Of a stretch of 64,000 nucleotides of DNA, positions 53,051 to 63,245 are shown piece after piece. Position numbers and translations under genes: made by a program. Below the pieces are notes generated by a model. It was not told where the DNA came from and did no database searches. It saw nothing but the letters and a program-made list of their open reading frames with translations. Numbering within the stretch: the stretch's first letter is position 1; every line of letters begins with the position of its first letter. Origin of the DNA: Pseudoips prasinana (Eukaryota > Arthropoda > Insecta > Lepidoptera > Nolidae); assembly GCA_951640165.1 (NCBI GenBank), contig OX621258.1, forward strand, positions 5,417,501-5,481,500, given 5' to 3'.

Positions 53051-53530
53051 TTGACATAAAGACTCCAAACAAATGTATGTGGTTCACAATTTGTTCCACT
53101 TGAATGCGGAGGTCACCTAGAAGTCAAATCAGAATATTACCACAAAAAAGAACTTAGTCTATATGTTAGGCTTTCAAAACACACATTTAAAACTAAATCT
53201 ATTAACAAATATACAATTAATATGCAATAATTAAATAAACCTGCGTCTCTTTATGTCTAAATGTCATTATTAACATAATTTAGCATCTGTTTCCGAACGT
53301 TCTCTTATTAATGTCGTTACGTGACAGTGTGTAAGTAGGTTTATGTGCGTAATCATGTTATATGAACTACAATAACCGCCTAATCAGGTTCGCGTGTGAT
53401 TAAAGTTTATTCTTAATTAGTGGCCGATTGTCATTGCATACAAAATAATCACAGGACTTTTTGGCAGCCAGAAAGCGACGTTTATATATTATAGTTACAA
53501 AGAGAAGTTTACATAAATACAGAAAGTATT

Positions 53531-54105
53531 TATCACGAATAGTGGTTAGTGATCTTGATTGATAAGACATATAGATCAAGGGTTCAATCCCCAACTAGGA
53601 CAAATCTTTGTGTGATGAGCGAGAGAGATTAGTTCCGCATCTGGGTGTAGTTTATTTCGCGGAGGTTGCTGAGAATTTCAAACCGAATAAATATGCTGCC
53701 ATATGTGATATATGTTTATTCCATTTGGGGTCGAAACAATGGGTCCTTGTGGCCCAGAAGCGCGGTCCTTGGCAAGGAGTTGTCCAGACGACCCAGAGAA
53801 CTGGCACGTACCTCGGCCAACGCATAACCCTTGCGATCCAAAGAGGTAATGTCGCTAGCTTTTTGGACACCTTACCCGCAGATGGCGCTTTGAAAGCGGT
53901 TTTTTTATCTGTAAGTTACACTTTTATTTGTAATTTAGTATTTTGTTTTTAAGTTTATAATAATAGTTTTAGTTCGTAAAAAAAAGTTTATCTATTATTA
54001 AGAAATATATAAGTATGTTTATCAGTTGTCTGGTTGTCATTGCAAAGTATCTGAACAGTGTGGGATCAGATGGCAGTATGTCGGTTGCCTATCACTTACT
54101 GATAA
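53531..54105 (+). repeat. SINE6 split by a coding-like segment
   Basis: Head TAGTGGTTAGTGATCTTGAT, GGGTTCAATCCCCAAC, to ATCTGGGTGTA (53649). The tail resumes at about 53995 (AAGTATGTTTATCAGTTGTC, TGTGGGATCAGATGGCAGTA). Between them, 53650-53910 is open (RVAENFKPNKYAAICD-like, then QWVLVAQKRGPWQGVVQTTQ, RTGTYLGQRITLAIQRGNV) and ends at a GTAAGT. Origin unknown; could be an exon-like capture. Confidence 0.45.
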
Positions 54106-54284
54106 AAAATGATTGCATAATCATATTATATGAACTACAATAACCGCCTAATCAGGTTCGCGTGTGATTAAAGTTTATTCTTAATTAGTGGTTGATTGTC
54201 ATTGTTAACGAAATAATGCAAATAAGATTTTTGGAAGCCTAAACGTCTCCTTATGTAATAATTCAGTTATTCACATAATTTGGT

Positions 54285-54350
54285 AATTACGGTCTAGTGG
54301 TTAGTGAGCCGAAGATTCGATCCCCAACCAAGACAATTCTTTTTGTGATG
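54285..54350 (+). repeat. SINE6 head fragment
   Basis: CTAGTGGTTAGTGAGCCGAA, GATTCGATCCCCAACC, TGATGAACACTA, then cut by the Helitron C piece. Confidence 0.55.
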
Positions 54351-54351
54351 A

Positions 54352-54495
54352 ACACTACCTGTGCCCCGCGGTTTTACCCGCGTTAAACTTTATAAATTAT
54401 AGCCTATGTGTTTTGGGATATATTATAAGCTATATTACTACAAAGTTTCTTTAGGATCTCTTCTGTAGTGTTTTCGTGAAGTAGTAACAAACATC
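54352..54495 (-). repeat. Helitron C 3' part
   Basis: CTGTGCCCCGCGGTTTTACC, CGCGTTAAACTTTATAAATT, ACTACAAAGTTTCTTTAGG and GTTTTCGTGAAGTAGTAACA in reverse. The terminal ACTAG reads ACTAC. Confidence 0.65.
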
Positions 54496-54504
54496 CATAC
54501 AAGT

Positions 54505-54965
54505 GCTTGGTTTTCACGCCGGAGGTCGTGGGTTTGAATCCCACCCAGGACAAATATTAGTGTGCATGAACATGTCTGTTTGTCCTGAGTCTGGGTGTAA
54601 TTATCTGTATAAGTTCCTATGTATTAACAAAAGAAAAGTAGTAGGTATTGCGTTCACTGGGTATAGGTAATATGTCGTTAAATCGGCTTCCATGAGCATG
54701 AGAAATATGTGACGTCATAAATGGTCCGGAATCGATGGTCAACGTAGAAGCCGATTTAACGATTGATTAAGTAATTTGTAACCTTTATTTATATTGATTA
54801 ATTGATTAAAATATTGATTGATTGATTTATTTGGACGCCATTTATGAAATCGATGTTCGGCGACTTAGCCGGTAGAGCCCCAGGTTGCCATAGCACAGGC
54901 TCTGCCTAGTTTGGGACCAGATGGCAGTGTGTTACTGGTCCCAAGATATTTATTTATTTGTTTCC
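54505..54965 (+). mobile_element. SINE1 split by the foldback MITE
   Basis: Head GCTTGGTTTTCACGCCGGAG, GGGTTTGAATCCCACC to GAAAAGTAGTAGGTATT. The tail resumes at 54893 with GGTTGCCATAGCACAGGCTC, TGCCTAGTTTGGGACCAGAT. The MITE lies between. Confidence 0.75.
54675..54892. mobile_element. Foldback MITE, nearly complete right half and centre
   Basis: CGTTAAATCGGCTTCCATGA ... GTAGAAGCCGATTTAACGAT pairs; the centre has TGTGACGTCATAAATGGTCC. Right end CGATGTTCGGCGACTTAGCC, GGTAGAGCCCCAG. Comparison with 48859 and 46941 gives the whole family: a large inverted repeat ending CTGGGGCTCTACCGGCTAAG. Confidence 0.75.
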
Positions 54966-55287
54966 GAACGTTTTCATATTACTGTCATTACGAGACATTG
55001 TGTAAGGAGGTTTATGATTGCATAATCATGTTAATACTACAACAACCATATTATTATGAGGGTCGTGTCTAATTAAAGTTTATTTTTAATTAGTGGCAGA
55101 TTGTCATTGTATTCAAAATAATCCAAATAAGACTTTAGAAGTCATACTGTCGGGTCTCTATTAATATCTACAGAAAATATTTAAACATAGACATTTATTT
55201 ATCTATAGCCAACTTCAAAAAGAAGAAAGTTTCTAAATTCGAATCGTATTAAGTATTATTTAAACAAAATAAGTTATATAAGCAAAG

Positions 55288-55470
55288 ACTGCTCGTGTGG
55301 CGCAGCGGCAAAAGACAGTCGCCTCGCCGCTACGTGTCTCGGGTTCGAGTCCCGCACCGGACAACAATTTGTGTGACCCATAAATAGTTGTTCTGAGTCT
55401 GGATGTAATTTGTGTCCGTCTATTATATGTTTGTAAAGTACCCCGCGACACAGGGATTCGATTCCCTACT
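55288..55470 (+). mobile_element. SINE5 copy
   Basis: Head GCTCGTGTGGCGCAGCGGCA, GGGTTCGAGTCCCGCACCGG; body GTGACCCATAAATAGTTGTT, CTGAGTCTGGATGTAATTTG; 3' TGTCCGTCTATTATATGTTT (also at 26852-26875). A second box-B-like GGGATTCGATTCCC at 55452 follows. Confidence 0.68.
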
Positions 55471-55632
55471 GCGGGCGTTGTCTTTTTTAAACAAAAAAAT
55501 AATAAAAAATAAGCAAAGAAAATTATTATAGATGTAGGTATAATTATCGTAGATCTGTAAGACATTAAGCGAACCTGTGTGCAAGCATATTGCTCACCAC
55601 CGACATCGCGAAAACCCCTGTGCTCCCTCTCT

Positions 55633-55765
55633 GTATAACGTGCTAAAGTGCCATCCGAAGCACGGATACGCTCAGAAATTAAATCACTTTAGCGATCACC
55701 CATCTATAGACTGACCGCCCAAGCTCACTGATCTCTTACGGATCAGTGAGAGCAACTGTTTCTGT
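55633..55765 (-). repeat. 5S SINE fragment
   Basis: TGCCATCCGAAGCACGGATA, AAATTAAATCACTTTAGCGA, TCACCCATCTATAGACTGAC, CGATCT-like core in reverse. Ends GATCAGTGAGAGCAACTG. Confidence 0.65.
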
Positions 55766-55786
55766 CATAAACAAATATTATGATTC

Positions 55787-56035
55787 ATCTTCATCATAGT
55801 AGCCCAAAGACGTCCACTGCTCGACAAAGGCCTTATCCAATGAACTCTACAATTACGCTATCCGCATCTATGTAGAGGCTTCCATCGACCCTCACAAGAT
55901 CATCGGTCCATCTTGTAGGGGGCCTGCCCACGCTGCGTCTTCCGGTCCGTGGTCGCCACTCGAGAACCTTTCTGCCCCAGCGGCCGTGGGTTTTATGAGC
56001 CATGTGCCCCGTCTACTGCCACTTCAGCTTTGTAA
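55787..56035 (-). pseudogene. RTE-type LINE ORF C-terminus, decayed
   Basis: Minus strand: GRWGRKVLEWRPRTGRRSVG, RPPTRWTDDLVRV, then frame loss; 3' CAGTGGACGTCTTTGGGCTA. Same family as 42394-42648 but broken by indels. Confidence 0.75.
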
Positions 56036-56237
56036 TTCTATGGGTAATGCCGGTTACTTTGGGTCACTTGCGTGTTTACGGATGCTGATTTCCGTTTAAT
56101 ATACGTTGGTAAAAGAGACGCCATTACATAATATAGAAATCTGACTCTTATTTGTTCAATGACGTGTATAGCCCATTTAAACAATTACAATTTATAGTTA
56201 GAATATTAGAACTATAATTTCGCCGCTTACTAACACC

Positions 56238-56309
56238 GGCTCGTTGGTCTAGGGGTATGATTTTCGCTTAGGGTGCGAGAGGTCCCGGGTTCAAATCCCG
56301 GACGAGCCC
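56238..56309 (+). tRNA. tRNA-Pro(AGG)
   Basis: 72 nt, complete cloverleaf. Acceptor GGCTCGT pairs with ACGAGCC, discriminator C. D arm GGTCTAGGGGTATGAT (box A). Anticodon stem TTCGC/GCGAG with loop TTAGGGT, anticodon AGG, reading CCU and, as inosine, other Pro codons. T arm CCGGGTTCAAATCCCGG (box B). No intron and no encoded CCA, as usual in eukaryotes. A TTTTT terminator is at 56317-56321. The first anticodon-stem pair is T-G (a wobble pair). Unlike the SINE heads around it, all stems pair, so it looks functional. Confidence 0.95.
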
Positions 56310-56316
56310 AAATCTA

Positions 56317-56321
56317 TTTTT
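56317..56321 (+). terminator. Pol III terminator of tRNA-Pro
   Basis: Run of five T, eight bases after the tRNA 3' end; standard RNA polymerase III stop. Confidence 0.85.
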
Positions 56322-56371
56322 ACACTTTTGTATGGGTTTTTTAGATTTCATCTAATTATATTATTACTTAA

Positions 56372-56661
56372 CTAGCTGTGCCCCGCGGTTTTACCCGCGT
56401 TAAACTTTATAAATTATCACTGCTCCTAGCGTGATAATATGTAGCCTATATGTTGACCCGACCTCTTAGTAATATTTATGCAAAATTTGAAGAAAATCCA
56501 TGCAGTACTTTTTTAGTTTAGCCCGGACATACATACAGACAAAAATTCTAAAAACTATATTTTTGGTTTCGATATCGATTGTAGATCACGCCCCAACTAT
56601 CCTTTTAAAAAAATATTCAATGTACAGTTTTGACTTTCCTACGATTTTATTATATGTATAG
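56372..56661 (-). mobile_element. Helitron A, nearly complete copy
   Basis: Minus strand from TCTATACATATAATAAAATC (56661) to hairpin and GGCACAGCTAG (56372). Internal deletion near 56418-56430 compared with the copy at 34825. 63 bp after the tRNA gene. Confidence 0.87.
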
Positions 56662-57785
56662 ATTATAATAATTTACTATCAAAATACTTTTTCAACATTA
56701 AGAAAATTGTAACTTATATTATCTTTGCTATAAAAATATACAGAAGTAAAAGTCGATAAATTAATACATTAAAATGACAAAAATATAAATTAAAATAAAG
56801 AGTAGTAATAGTTTGCCTATTTAATAAATGTTAGATTTCTAGTTCTAAAATATGCAAACAGTCATCACGCCATCTTTTATCGCTCATAAGAATTATAATA
56901 AATAACATTCTTCTTCCGTTAGTACTGCTCGTAATTATTCTCAGTTATACCTTCCGACACGATTTTACACGACGACGATATGACGATTTTTTTAATAATT
57001 ACTCATTAATGTAGCAATAAACACTATTCCTGTAATCCAATAAACAATATAATAGTGTTACTTACTTAGGTACCTACTTATAATCTTTATAACAATGAAC
57101 AGTGTTTAATTTTAGCCCTTTATCTGACTGTCCTCAGTCAAATTAAGTGTACCTATCGGTTGGGTGGTTCGGTCAAACAAGTACATATTATTATGAGTAA
57201 CACAAAAATAAAACAATAATTACAATTCAAATATATATTTCATACAAATATAAAATACAAACCCGATATAACACCAATTTTGGCAATAAAATTAAAAAAA
57301 AATTAAATTAAATTTTAAGTTTATTGACAAATTATTTATACCGATATGTAGTACGCGGGGCATGACGAACTAGGCCAAGTCAAATCTCAAACTTAAGTAG
57401 GTAATTAATATTAAAATACATATAAATAATCGTATCTACACAATTGTATTTTGATTTTAATGTTAGGTACTTGTTTGTCTTATTTACAAGTCGGATAAAA
57501 TTTAAAACTCTGAACCAATATGGAATTTACTTAACTCATTCTTTTACAAACAATAATGATATATACTTAGTGATTGGTGTTATATGTAAAATTATAATGT
57601 GTCAAGAAAGTATGAAATGAAGAATTACATAAGTTTTTGTTTCGTATTAAATCGTGTCGGTGAGTCTTAGCACGTTTCGTATAATGAACATTGATCTTGA
57701 ATCCTTTCGTGAGTAGTAGTGTTGTGTTGAAAATCTAGATGGCGCTTATATTAATATCCGTTGGTGCATGAAAATTCTGAATTCC
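56662..57785. other. AT-rich intergenic, nothing recognised
   Basis: No convincing ORF, RNA or family repeat over about 1.1 kb. Confidence 0.5.
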
Positions 57786-58813
57786 TCAATCTATGGTAGG
57801 TATATATGTCGCAGGGATATGATAAAAACAGGGATTTGGCCAAATCCCTACGAGATTTGATCAAATCACGGAGGATGTTAAAATAACAACACGATTTTAT
57901 CATTTCCCTAAGCAAATCTGGTGATTTGGCAAATCCCAGTAAAGAAATCTAGTGATTTGAACATATCCCAAAATTGGTTCAGTGAAATTACAAAAATAAC
58001 TTTTCTGTGGTATTTTAAACGTTTATTTTGTAAGATTACCTACATAATTATAATAATCAGATGTAGTACAATGCAAAATTGATCTCAAAAATCAAAACTA
58101 GAAAAAAAAAAATTATAAAAAAAAAATAATAATGTTAACTCTTAACCTATGATATGCTTATTTGTAATGATCATTTATTAAAACACGTAGCAGATTTGTG
58201 GCGGCGTGAATTACTTACATAGAACATTATTCTTCTTACAGACACATTTATTCGTGCAATTTCACGCAAACTCAGCTTAGTCGATGGAACTGAATCGGTT
58301 GAACTAACTGTATACAATTGAAGCGTTTCTAGGAAGCCAATCTCTTATGATGCCAACTGAAGTACCAATTTGAAATAAATTGTTTTTCGTATCTAATACA
58401 ATGCCTGTAATACTGTTTGCATCTAGTAGACCTCTGTCTACTTTTGGTACATCACCCAAAACGGTGGAACCAACTAATACATCCTTGAATTTCTTCGAAC
58501 AAGTTTTTTTCATTTTATCAGCAGATCTTTTTAAATTTTGTGAAGCATCTTCTCTTTGCTTTTTAATGTTCTCTTCTTTTTGGCATAATAAGCATAGAAC
58601 TCCCGAACCATATCTTCTTCGTTTTTATTATTATATTAACATTTCACTGAATCAATTTAGGTTTTTAACAGATCACCAGATTTGCTTAGGGAAATGATAA
58701 AATCGTGTTGTTATTTTAACATCCTCCGTGATTTGATCAAATCTCGTAGGGATTTGGCCAAATCCCTGTTTTCATCATATCCCTGCGACATATATATACC
58801 TGCCATAGATTGA
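57786..58813. mobile_element. 1.03-kb TIR element with integrase-type fragment
   Basis: Inverted ends of about 140 bp: TCAATCTATGGTAGG, TATATATGTCGCAGGGATAT, AGGGATTTGGCCAAATCCCT, GTTAAAATAACAACACGATT (57786-57925), complementary to 58672-58813 with few changes. Many AAATC/GATTT motifs lie just inside. It carries a coding remnant at 58304-58621. Inside the TIR, TGTCGCAGGG...CCCTGCGACA is flanked by TATA on both sides, which would fit a 4-bp duplication if the true end is TGT. Superfamily not certain. Confidence 0.82.
58304..58621 (-). pseudogene. KRBA2-like integrase/transposase C-terminal fragment
   Basis: Minus-strand frame open for about 105 codons: YGSGVLCLLCQKEENIKKQR, EDASQNLKRSADKMKKTCSK, KFKDVLVGSTVLGDVPKVDR, LDANSITGIVLDTKNNLFQI, GTSVGIIRDWLPR. 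The C-x2-C, the G-x-x-V-x-V-P-x-V-D-R-G block and the Y/F-Q-I-G-T tail recall the C-terminal region of KRBA2/SCAND3-type integrase proteins derived from Ginger-like elements. The integrase core (DDE) is missing. No start codon is required; the first ATG is at 58513. It lies between the inverted ends of the element and presumably is what remains of its autonomous parent. Confidence 0.6.
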
Positions 58814-59844
58814 CTTACTTATATATAAGCCATTAGGATTGTAATAATAAAACAGTAAATAAAACATGCAAATCAGATATTTAATTCAGAAAAATATATA
58901 CTAAAACACTTCAAACAATAATATGATTGAATCAAAGAACAATGGAAAAAAATACTTAGTAGACTTTGTGAACTCGATCGATCTATTGAATATGATAAAT
59001 CATAACACTTATCGGTTATCTCATTATAGGTCAATGGGTTATCTTCATTATTTTAGGAAGATTTTTTCCGATTTTTAACTTGACGTTTAAAGTTAGCTTA
59101 ATAGGTTCTCACTGCTTTCTTGGACACAGTTGTTTACTCAACGTCGAATTCCTACCACGGCGGCCATTTTCAATTGACACTAGCGCTAGGTGGCCATAAC
59201 TTCGAGTTACCTACGTACTTCATTTGTGGTTTTACAAATGAAGTAGCTAGATAACTTGCACCAGTGGCCAATCTTTGCGGTTTGAACATTGACGTAATAC
59301 GGTTACTGATCTATAGATGCGAGTGAGGGCCGCTTTTTACGTACGATTTGTGTAACTGTGCCTCTACGTTGATACGGGATGACAAGCTAAGGTCATGTGG
59401 AACGTCTTTATACAAGGTATAACATAAATCAAGATCTATCCCCCTCGAAAAAAACACCACTGTGGTTTATGCGAGCTCTTACATTTCTAAAATACCTTCA
59501 GTAATTTATTGATCATGTTAAAATAAAATAAAATATACCAATGAATATGAAATAACATGCAAATTACACAAATTAACATCCCATACAAAAATTGAACCAT
59601 CAGAGTACCTTATTGTATAGGCAATTAAAAAAAGATTTTATCCAGCGTATCCTAAACTGAGTTTCCTTCATTTGTTCAGTTTTAAGATGACGCCTCTTAA
59701 CTTTCCTAAATTATTTATACCTACTACCTACTTACACCTTGTATAACTAGGATCAAGATTCGTGTTCACTAAATTCTATTAAGCTTACAAATCGCAGATA
59801 TATAACGTAATAAAAAAACATCCAGACCAAAATGTAACAACGAT
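58814..59844. other. Intergenic, 3' side of ommochrome-binding-like gene
   Basis: No coding. A small hairpin lies at about 59219-59247 (CTTCATTTGT / ACAAATGAAG). A minus-strand AATAAA (TTTATT at 59505-59510 on +) about 335 bp after the stop is a possible polyA signal for the gene at 59845. Confidence 0.45.
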
Positions 59845-60729
59845 TTAAATGCTTGACATAAAATAATCATCAGCTGGGCATGGGTCATTCGTATCAATCG
59901 GCTTATACCTGTAAATCTTTCCTTTAGTACCAATAACAATGTTATTTTTATGATCAAAAGCCATGCCTGTGATTTTGTAACCAAGCTGACCAATTTTCAC
60001 AGGCAAAATACTTTTCGTAGACAATTTAAACATCGATCCTTTCACAGCTACTATAGCTTCATCATTATTATTTAATTGTAAAATATACTTTAGTTCTCTT
60101 GTAAAACCTTTATACTGAACAGGTTCATAATAATCCAATGAGAAGAAGTATAATCTACCATCAACGTATTCGTAGAAAGCGTTACCTTTGCTGTCCAAAA
60201 TAAAGCTGTAAGCCTTAGGAATTTTCTCATATCTTTTAACAGCTGCAGAGCCATTCATAAACCTAAATATCTCATGATTAGAACCTGTAGCTATATACAT
60301 CTGGCGATCAGATTTATCAATGAAGATACTTCTGACGTCATCATCACCAATAGGACGTTCACCAGTGATTTCTGTTCTTGAATAATCATAAGTCACGATT
60401 CCTTGATTAGTTCCGATGTAAATGACTCCATTAGCGACATCTATTGCCACACATTGACCAATCAGTTCATCAGAAACAGGCAGTTCTTTGATTCCAAGAG
60501 ATCCATGTTTAAGTAGATGTATTCCTTTTGTGTAATTTCTTTTGTGCAGGATAAAAAATATATGGTCAGTGCGAGGATCTATGACCATTCCTGTTGGGTA
60601 CCCATCTATGGTAGCGATGAGTTGGCGTTTGTAAAATTCGCTCCCAATCTTGATCCTCTCACATTTTTCAGTGTTGTAGCCATTGAGAACAATAGTGATT
60701 ACTATGACGATATAAGCGAAGCAATTCAT
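59845..60729 (-). CDS. Ommochrome-binding-protein-like secreted protein
   Basis: 294 codons from the ATG at 60727-60729 to TAA. MNCFAYIVIVITIVLNGYN is a good signal peptide, so I prefer this start to the in-frame ATG at 60808-60810, which would put 27 residues before it. After cleavage: CERIKIGSEFYKRQLIATID, then repeated beta-propeller-like segments: MVIDPRTDHIFFIL, VAIDVANGVIYIGTNQGIVT, FIDKSDRQMYIAT, LDSKGNAFYEYVDGRLYFF and MAFDHKNNIVIGTKGKIYRY. The spacing D/N-x-x-x-x-I/Y-I/F and length fit ommochrome-binding proteins, haemolymph proteins of Lepidoptera that bind the eye/skin pigment ommochrome. Ligand binding itself cannot be read from sequence. Intronless in this window. An M1 MITE lies 91 bp upstream of the ATG. 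The forward frames overlapping it are shadows. Confidence 0.8.
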   Translation of the reverse strand: MNCFAYIVIVITIVLNGYNTEKCERIKIGSEFYKRQLIATIDGYPTGMVIDPRTDHIFFILHKRNYTKGIHLLKHGSLGIKELPVSDELIGQCVAIDVANGVIYIGTNQGIVTYDYSRTEITGERPIGDDDVRSIFIDKSDRQMYIATGSNHEIFRFMNGSAAVKRYEKIPKAYSFILDSKGNAFYEYVDGRLYFFSLDYYEPVQYKGFTRELKYILQLNNNDEAIVAVKGSMFKLSTKSILPVKIGQLGYKITGMAFDHKNNIVIGTKGKIYRYKPIDTNDPCPADDYFMSSI

Positions 60730-60820
60730 TGTAGATACGATATCATGACACCGTTTGTAATATCTGCAAGTGAGAAGGAAAAGTATAAAGTTATCATCAA
60801 GAAAAAGCAAAAGGTTTGTA

Positions 60821-60945
60821 CTGACGCCAGGACATCAAGCTACCCCGATCTGTCAAATTTCCCAAATTGAAAGTGAACCTTATGCTTATGTGATAAAGTA
60901 GAAAATGTATCAAAATATTGACAGATCTAGTTGTGCTGGCGTCTG
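60821..60945. mobile_element. M1 MITE in the 5' flank of the ommochrome-binding-like gene
   Basis: Ends CTGACGCCAGGACATCAAGC and TTGTGCTGGCGTCTG, TA at 60819-60820 and 60946-60947. 125 bp, with small internal losses. It may overlap promoter or 5' UTR of the gene at 59845-60729. 60946-61522 shows nothing else. Confidence 0.82.
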
Positions 60946-61522
60946 TACCTCTTTTTACAAAAAATACGCGCACGGAGGAGTTTGAAATTTGGAATAGTTA
61001 AAATTCATATTATGTAGTAGGAGTGCAGATAGTAGATATAGAAGTATTTTAGTAAAAAGAAACATGACACACACTATCATGCTTTTGACAGACAAACTGA
61101 GTGTCAACACTGAGTACAGATTAATATTATTTGTCTTCAATATAGTCTTTAACAATTGGTCAAATTTGGGACAAGTATGATCTCTAATATGGGTAATTAT
61201 ATTTATTTTGTCCAATTTTATTTATTTAACAAAATATCATTTATTACACAATTGACATTGGTTCCCACGCTAAGTTCTAGACTTATGTCGCAGGAACCAG
61301 GTTTAATTAAACGGTTAAGAGAAAGTAAAGTAATGCAAGGTGAGATATGGGATACTTATATGTTATACATACTGTTTAAAAATATAAAATCGGCCAAGTG
61401 CAAGGGCCCAGGTACTTACAGCTAGCAGGTACCTTAAACATAACTTATTAAAATCTGATAGCCATTTACAAGTGTTCACTGATAGAAAGTTAAAGGTCGG
61501 TTAGCAAAATGAATTTCGGAAA

Positions 61523-61827
61523 CTAGATGTGCCCCGCAGTTTTACCCGCGTTAAATTTTATAAATAATCACACCGTAAGTGATAGCGTGATAATATGTAG
61601 CCTATATGTTGACCTGACCTCTTAGTAATATTAATGCAAAATTTTTAATAAATCCATGCAGTAATTTTTCAGATTAGCCCGGACATACATATAGACAAAC
61701 AGACAAAAAAATTTTAAAACTATATTTTTGGTTTCAATATCGATTGTAGATCACGCCCGAAGTATCCTTTTAAACAAATGTTCAATGCACAGTTTTGACT
61801 TTCCTGCGATTTTATTATATGTATAGA
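61523..61827 (-). mobile_element. Helitron A copy with shared flank
   Basis: Minus strand from TCTATACATATAATAAAATC to hairpin and CTAG (CACATCTAG). The sequence beyond its 5' end (61828-61892: CTTCGTCCCCCATTCTCTCA, GTAAGATGAAATTCACCAG) matches the flank of the 47628 copy (48136-48215). Confidence 0.85.
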
Positions 61828-62000
61828 TCTTCGTCCCCCATTCTCTCAGTAAGATGAAATTCACCAGTGAGTATTTAAACAATTCATTAAGATCCCATCA
61901 AAGATTATTTTAATAATAATATATTATAATATTTTTGGCCTCGATATCGATTGTAGATCACGCCTCAAGTACCTATCCTTTTAAAAAAATATCCAATTTT
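61828..62000 (-). repeat. Shared flank plus second Helitron A piece
   Basis: After the shared flank, 61928-61992 again reads Helitron A in reverse (TTTTTGGCCTCGATATCGAT, TGTAGATCACGCCTCAAGTA). Confidence 0.6.
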
Positions 62001-62164
62001 TTTTGACACTTGAAACACTGTTATTTAATAGATCTAAATCATATTCCCAAGAGAGCTTGTTAGCTACTGGCACGTATAATAGATACGTTTTGCCTGTATG
62101 TACTCTTAACGCTGGGAATTAAAAGTATGCGAGCTTTCCGTACGGGTTTGATATAGTTATATAT

Positions 62165-62290
62165 GGAAGAAGAAGTACACTTTATTGCATAAGGATATAC
62201 ATACAATATGCATAGAACAATATTTTACAATTGGCGGCCTAATCACTAAAATCTCCTCCAGGCAACCTATTTGCGTTGGATGGACCAGAA
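62165..62290 (-). repeat. LINE 3' end with (CTT)n-like tail
   Basis: GAAGAAGAAGTACACTTTAT and CAATTGGCGGCCTAATCACT match 24930-25030. 62290-62820 is AT-rich without features. Confidence 0.45.
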
Positions 62291-62819
62291 TTTAATTTCA
62301 ATGGATAATAGTAGCAAAAGGTGTACCTACGAATTTATTGGAAATAAGAAAAGATAACTTACAAATATTATATACGTAAGAATAATAAATAAATAAATGA
62401 AAATAAAATTACTTATAATACTTATATACAGTACTGTATACATAAATACACCACAAATATATATAAATAAATATATAAACCTAATTCAGCAAACTCAAGT
62501 AAAGCCTCGGCGACAACTAGTTGAGTTTAAATAAGTAAATAAGTTATATATATTTAAAGACCATTAAATTAAATTCCCGAACTGGTAGTTATTGTTGAGT
62601 TATTATTAAATAGTAAAATTGTGCCATATACTATTATAGTCTGATGGATTTTTACCTGGTATCCGTCTGTTTCGTCTCAGAGCCGATATCCAGTGCGGTT
62701 TGCGTACTTGTAATGTGAGCTCTTTATAAAACATAGCCCATTGTGTCATATCCATTTGTATTTGTAAACTTCTCTATGTTGACATTCGTAAGAGTATATA
62801 GGGGATGTATATGATATTG

Positions 62820-63115
62820 GTAGTAATTCCTCGACCCGATGAAATGCCCTCTCCGGACCTAAACGGGAAGGAGGCCCGCGTCGCGTATTAACGTAGAGCG
62901 AAAGTTGCACAAAACATCCCTAAAAGCTATGAACTCCCTCCTCTCCCCGTCAGTAACCGCCCAGAGTCGAGGTTCGAACCCCAAAGAGGGTACCCTCCGG
63001 CGCGGGTACTTAGATTGTAGTTGAATTTGCTAGACGGTCCGAGTTCGCTCACCTCTATAGTCCGGTGAAGCAGTAAAAAAGGTAACGCTAACTGCACGCG
63101 TCATGTTAAAAAAAT
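62820..63115 (+). repeat. Dispersed repeat shared with 52030 and 1484
   Basis: CCTCGACCCGATGAAATGCC, GAAAGTTGCACAAAACATCC, CAGTAACCGCCCAGAGTCGA, then CGCTCACCTCTATAGTCCGG which links to the family at 1484-1510. So 1460-1960, 52030-52215 and this locus are parts of one longer element. Confidence 0.6.
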
Positions 63116-63245
63116 CCGTGCAAATATTAATTAAAAGTAAAAAAAAACAGCTTCTCTGCTGCTGCAACCTGGTGGGGATCAAACCCACAAACCTCTGGCT
63201 TAGCAGTCACAAACAAGCGAGTCAGATTCGACAGTGCCCAGATTA

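Noticed and set aside
55288..55375. Second functional tRNA gene
   Set aside because: Box A and box B are present but the acceptor and anticodon stems do not pair, and it continues into a SINE body.
60517..60870. 117-codon forward frame
   Set aside because: Antisense to the ommochrome-binding-like gene and running into an M1 MITE.
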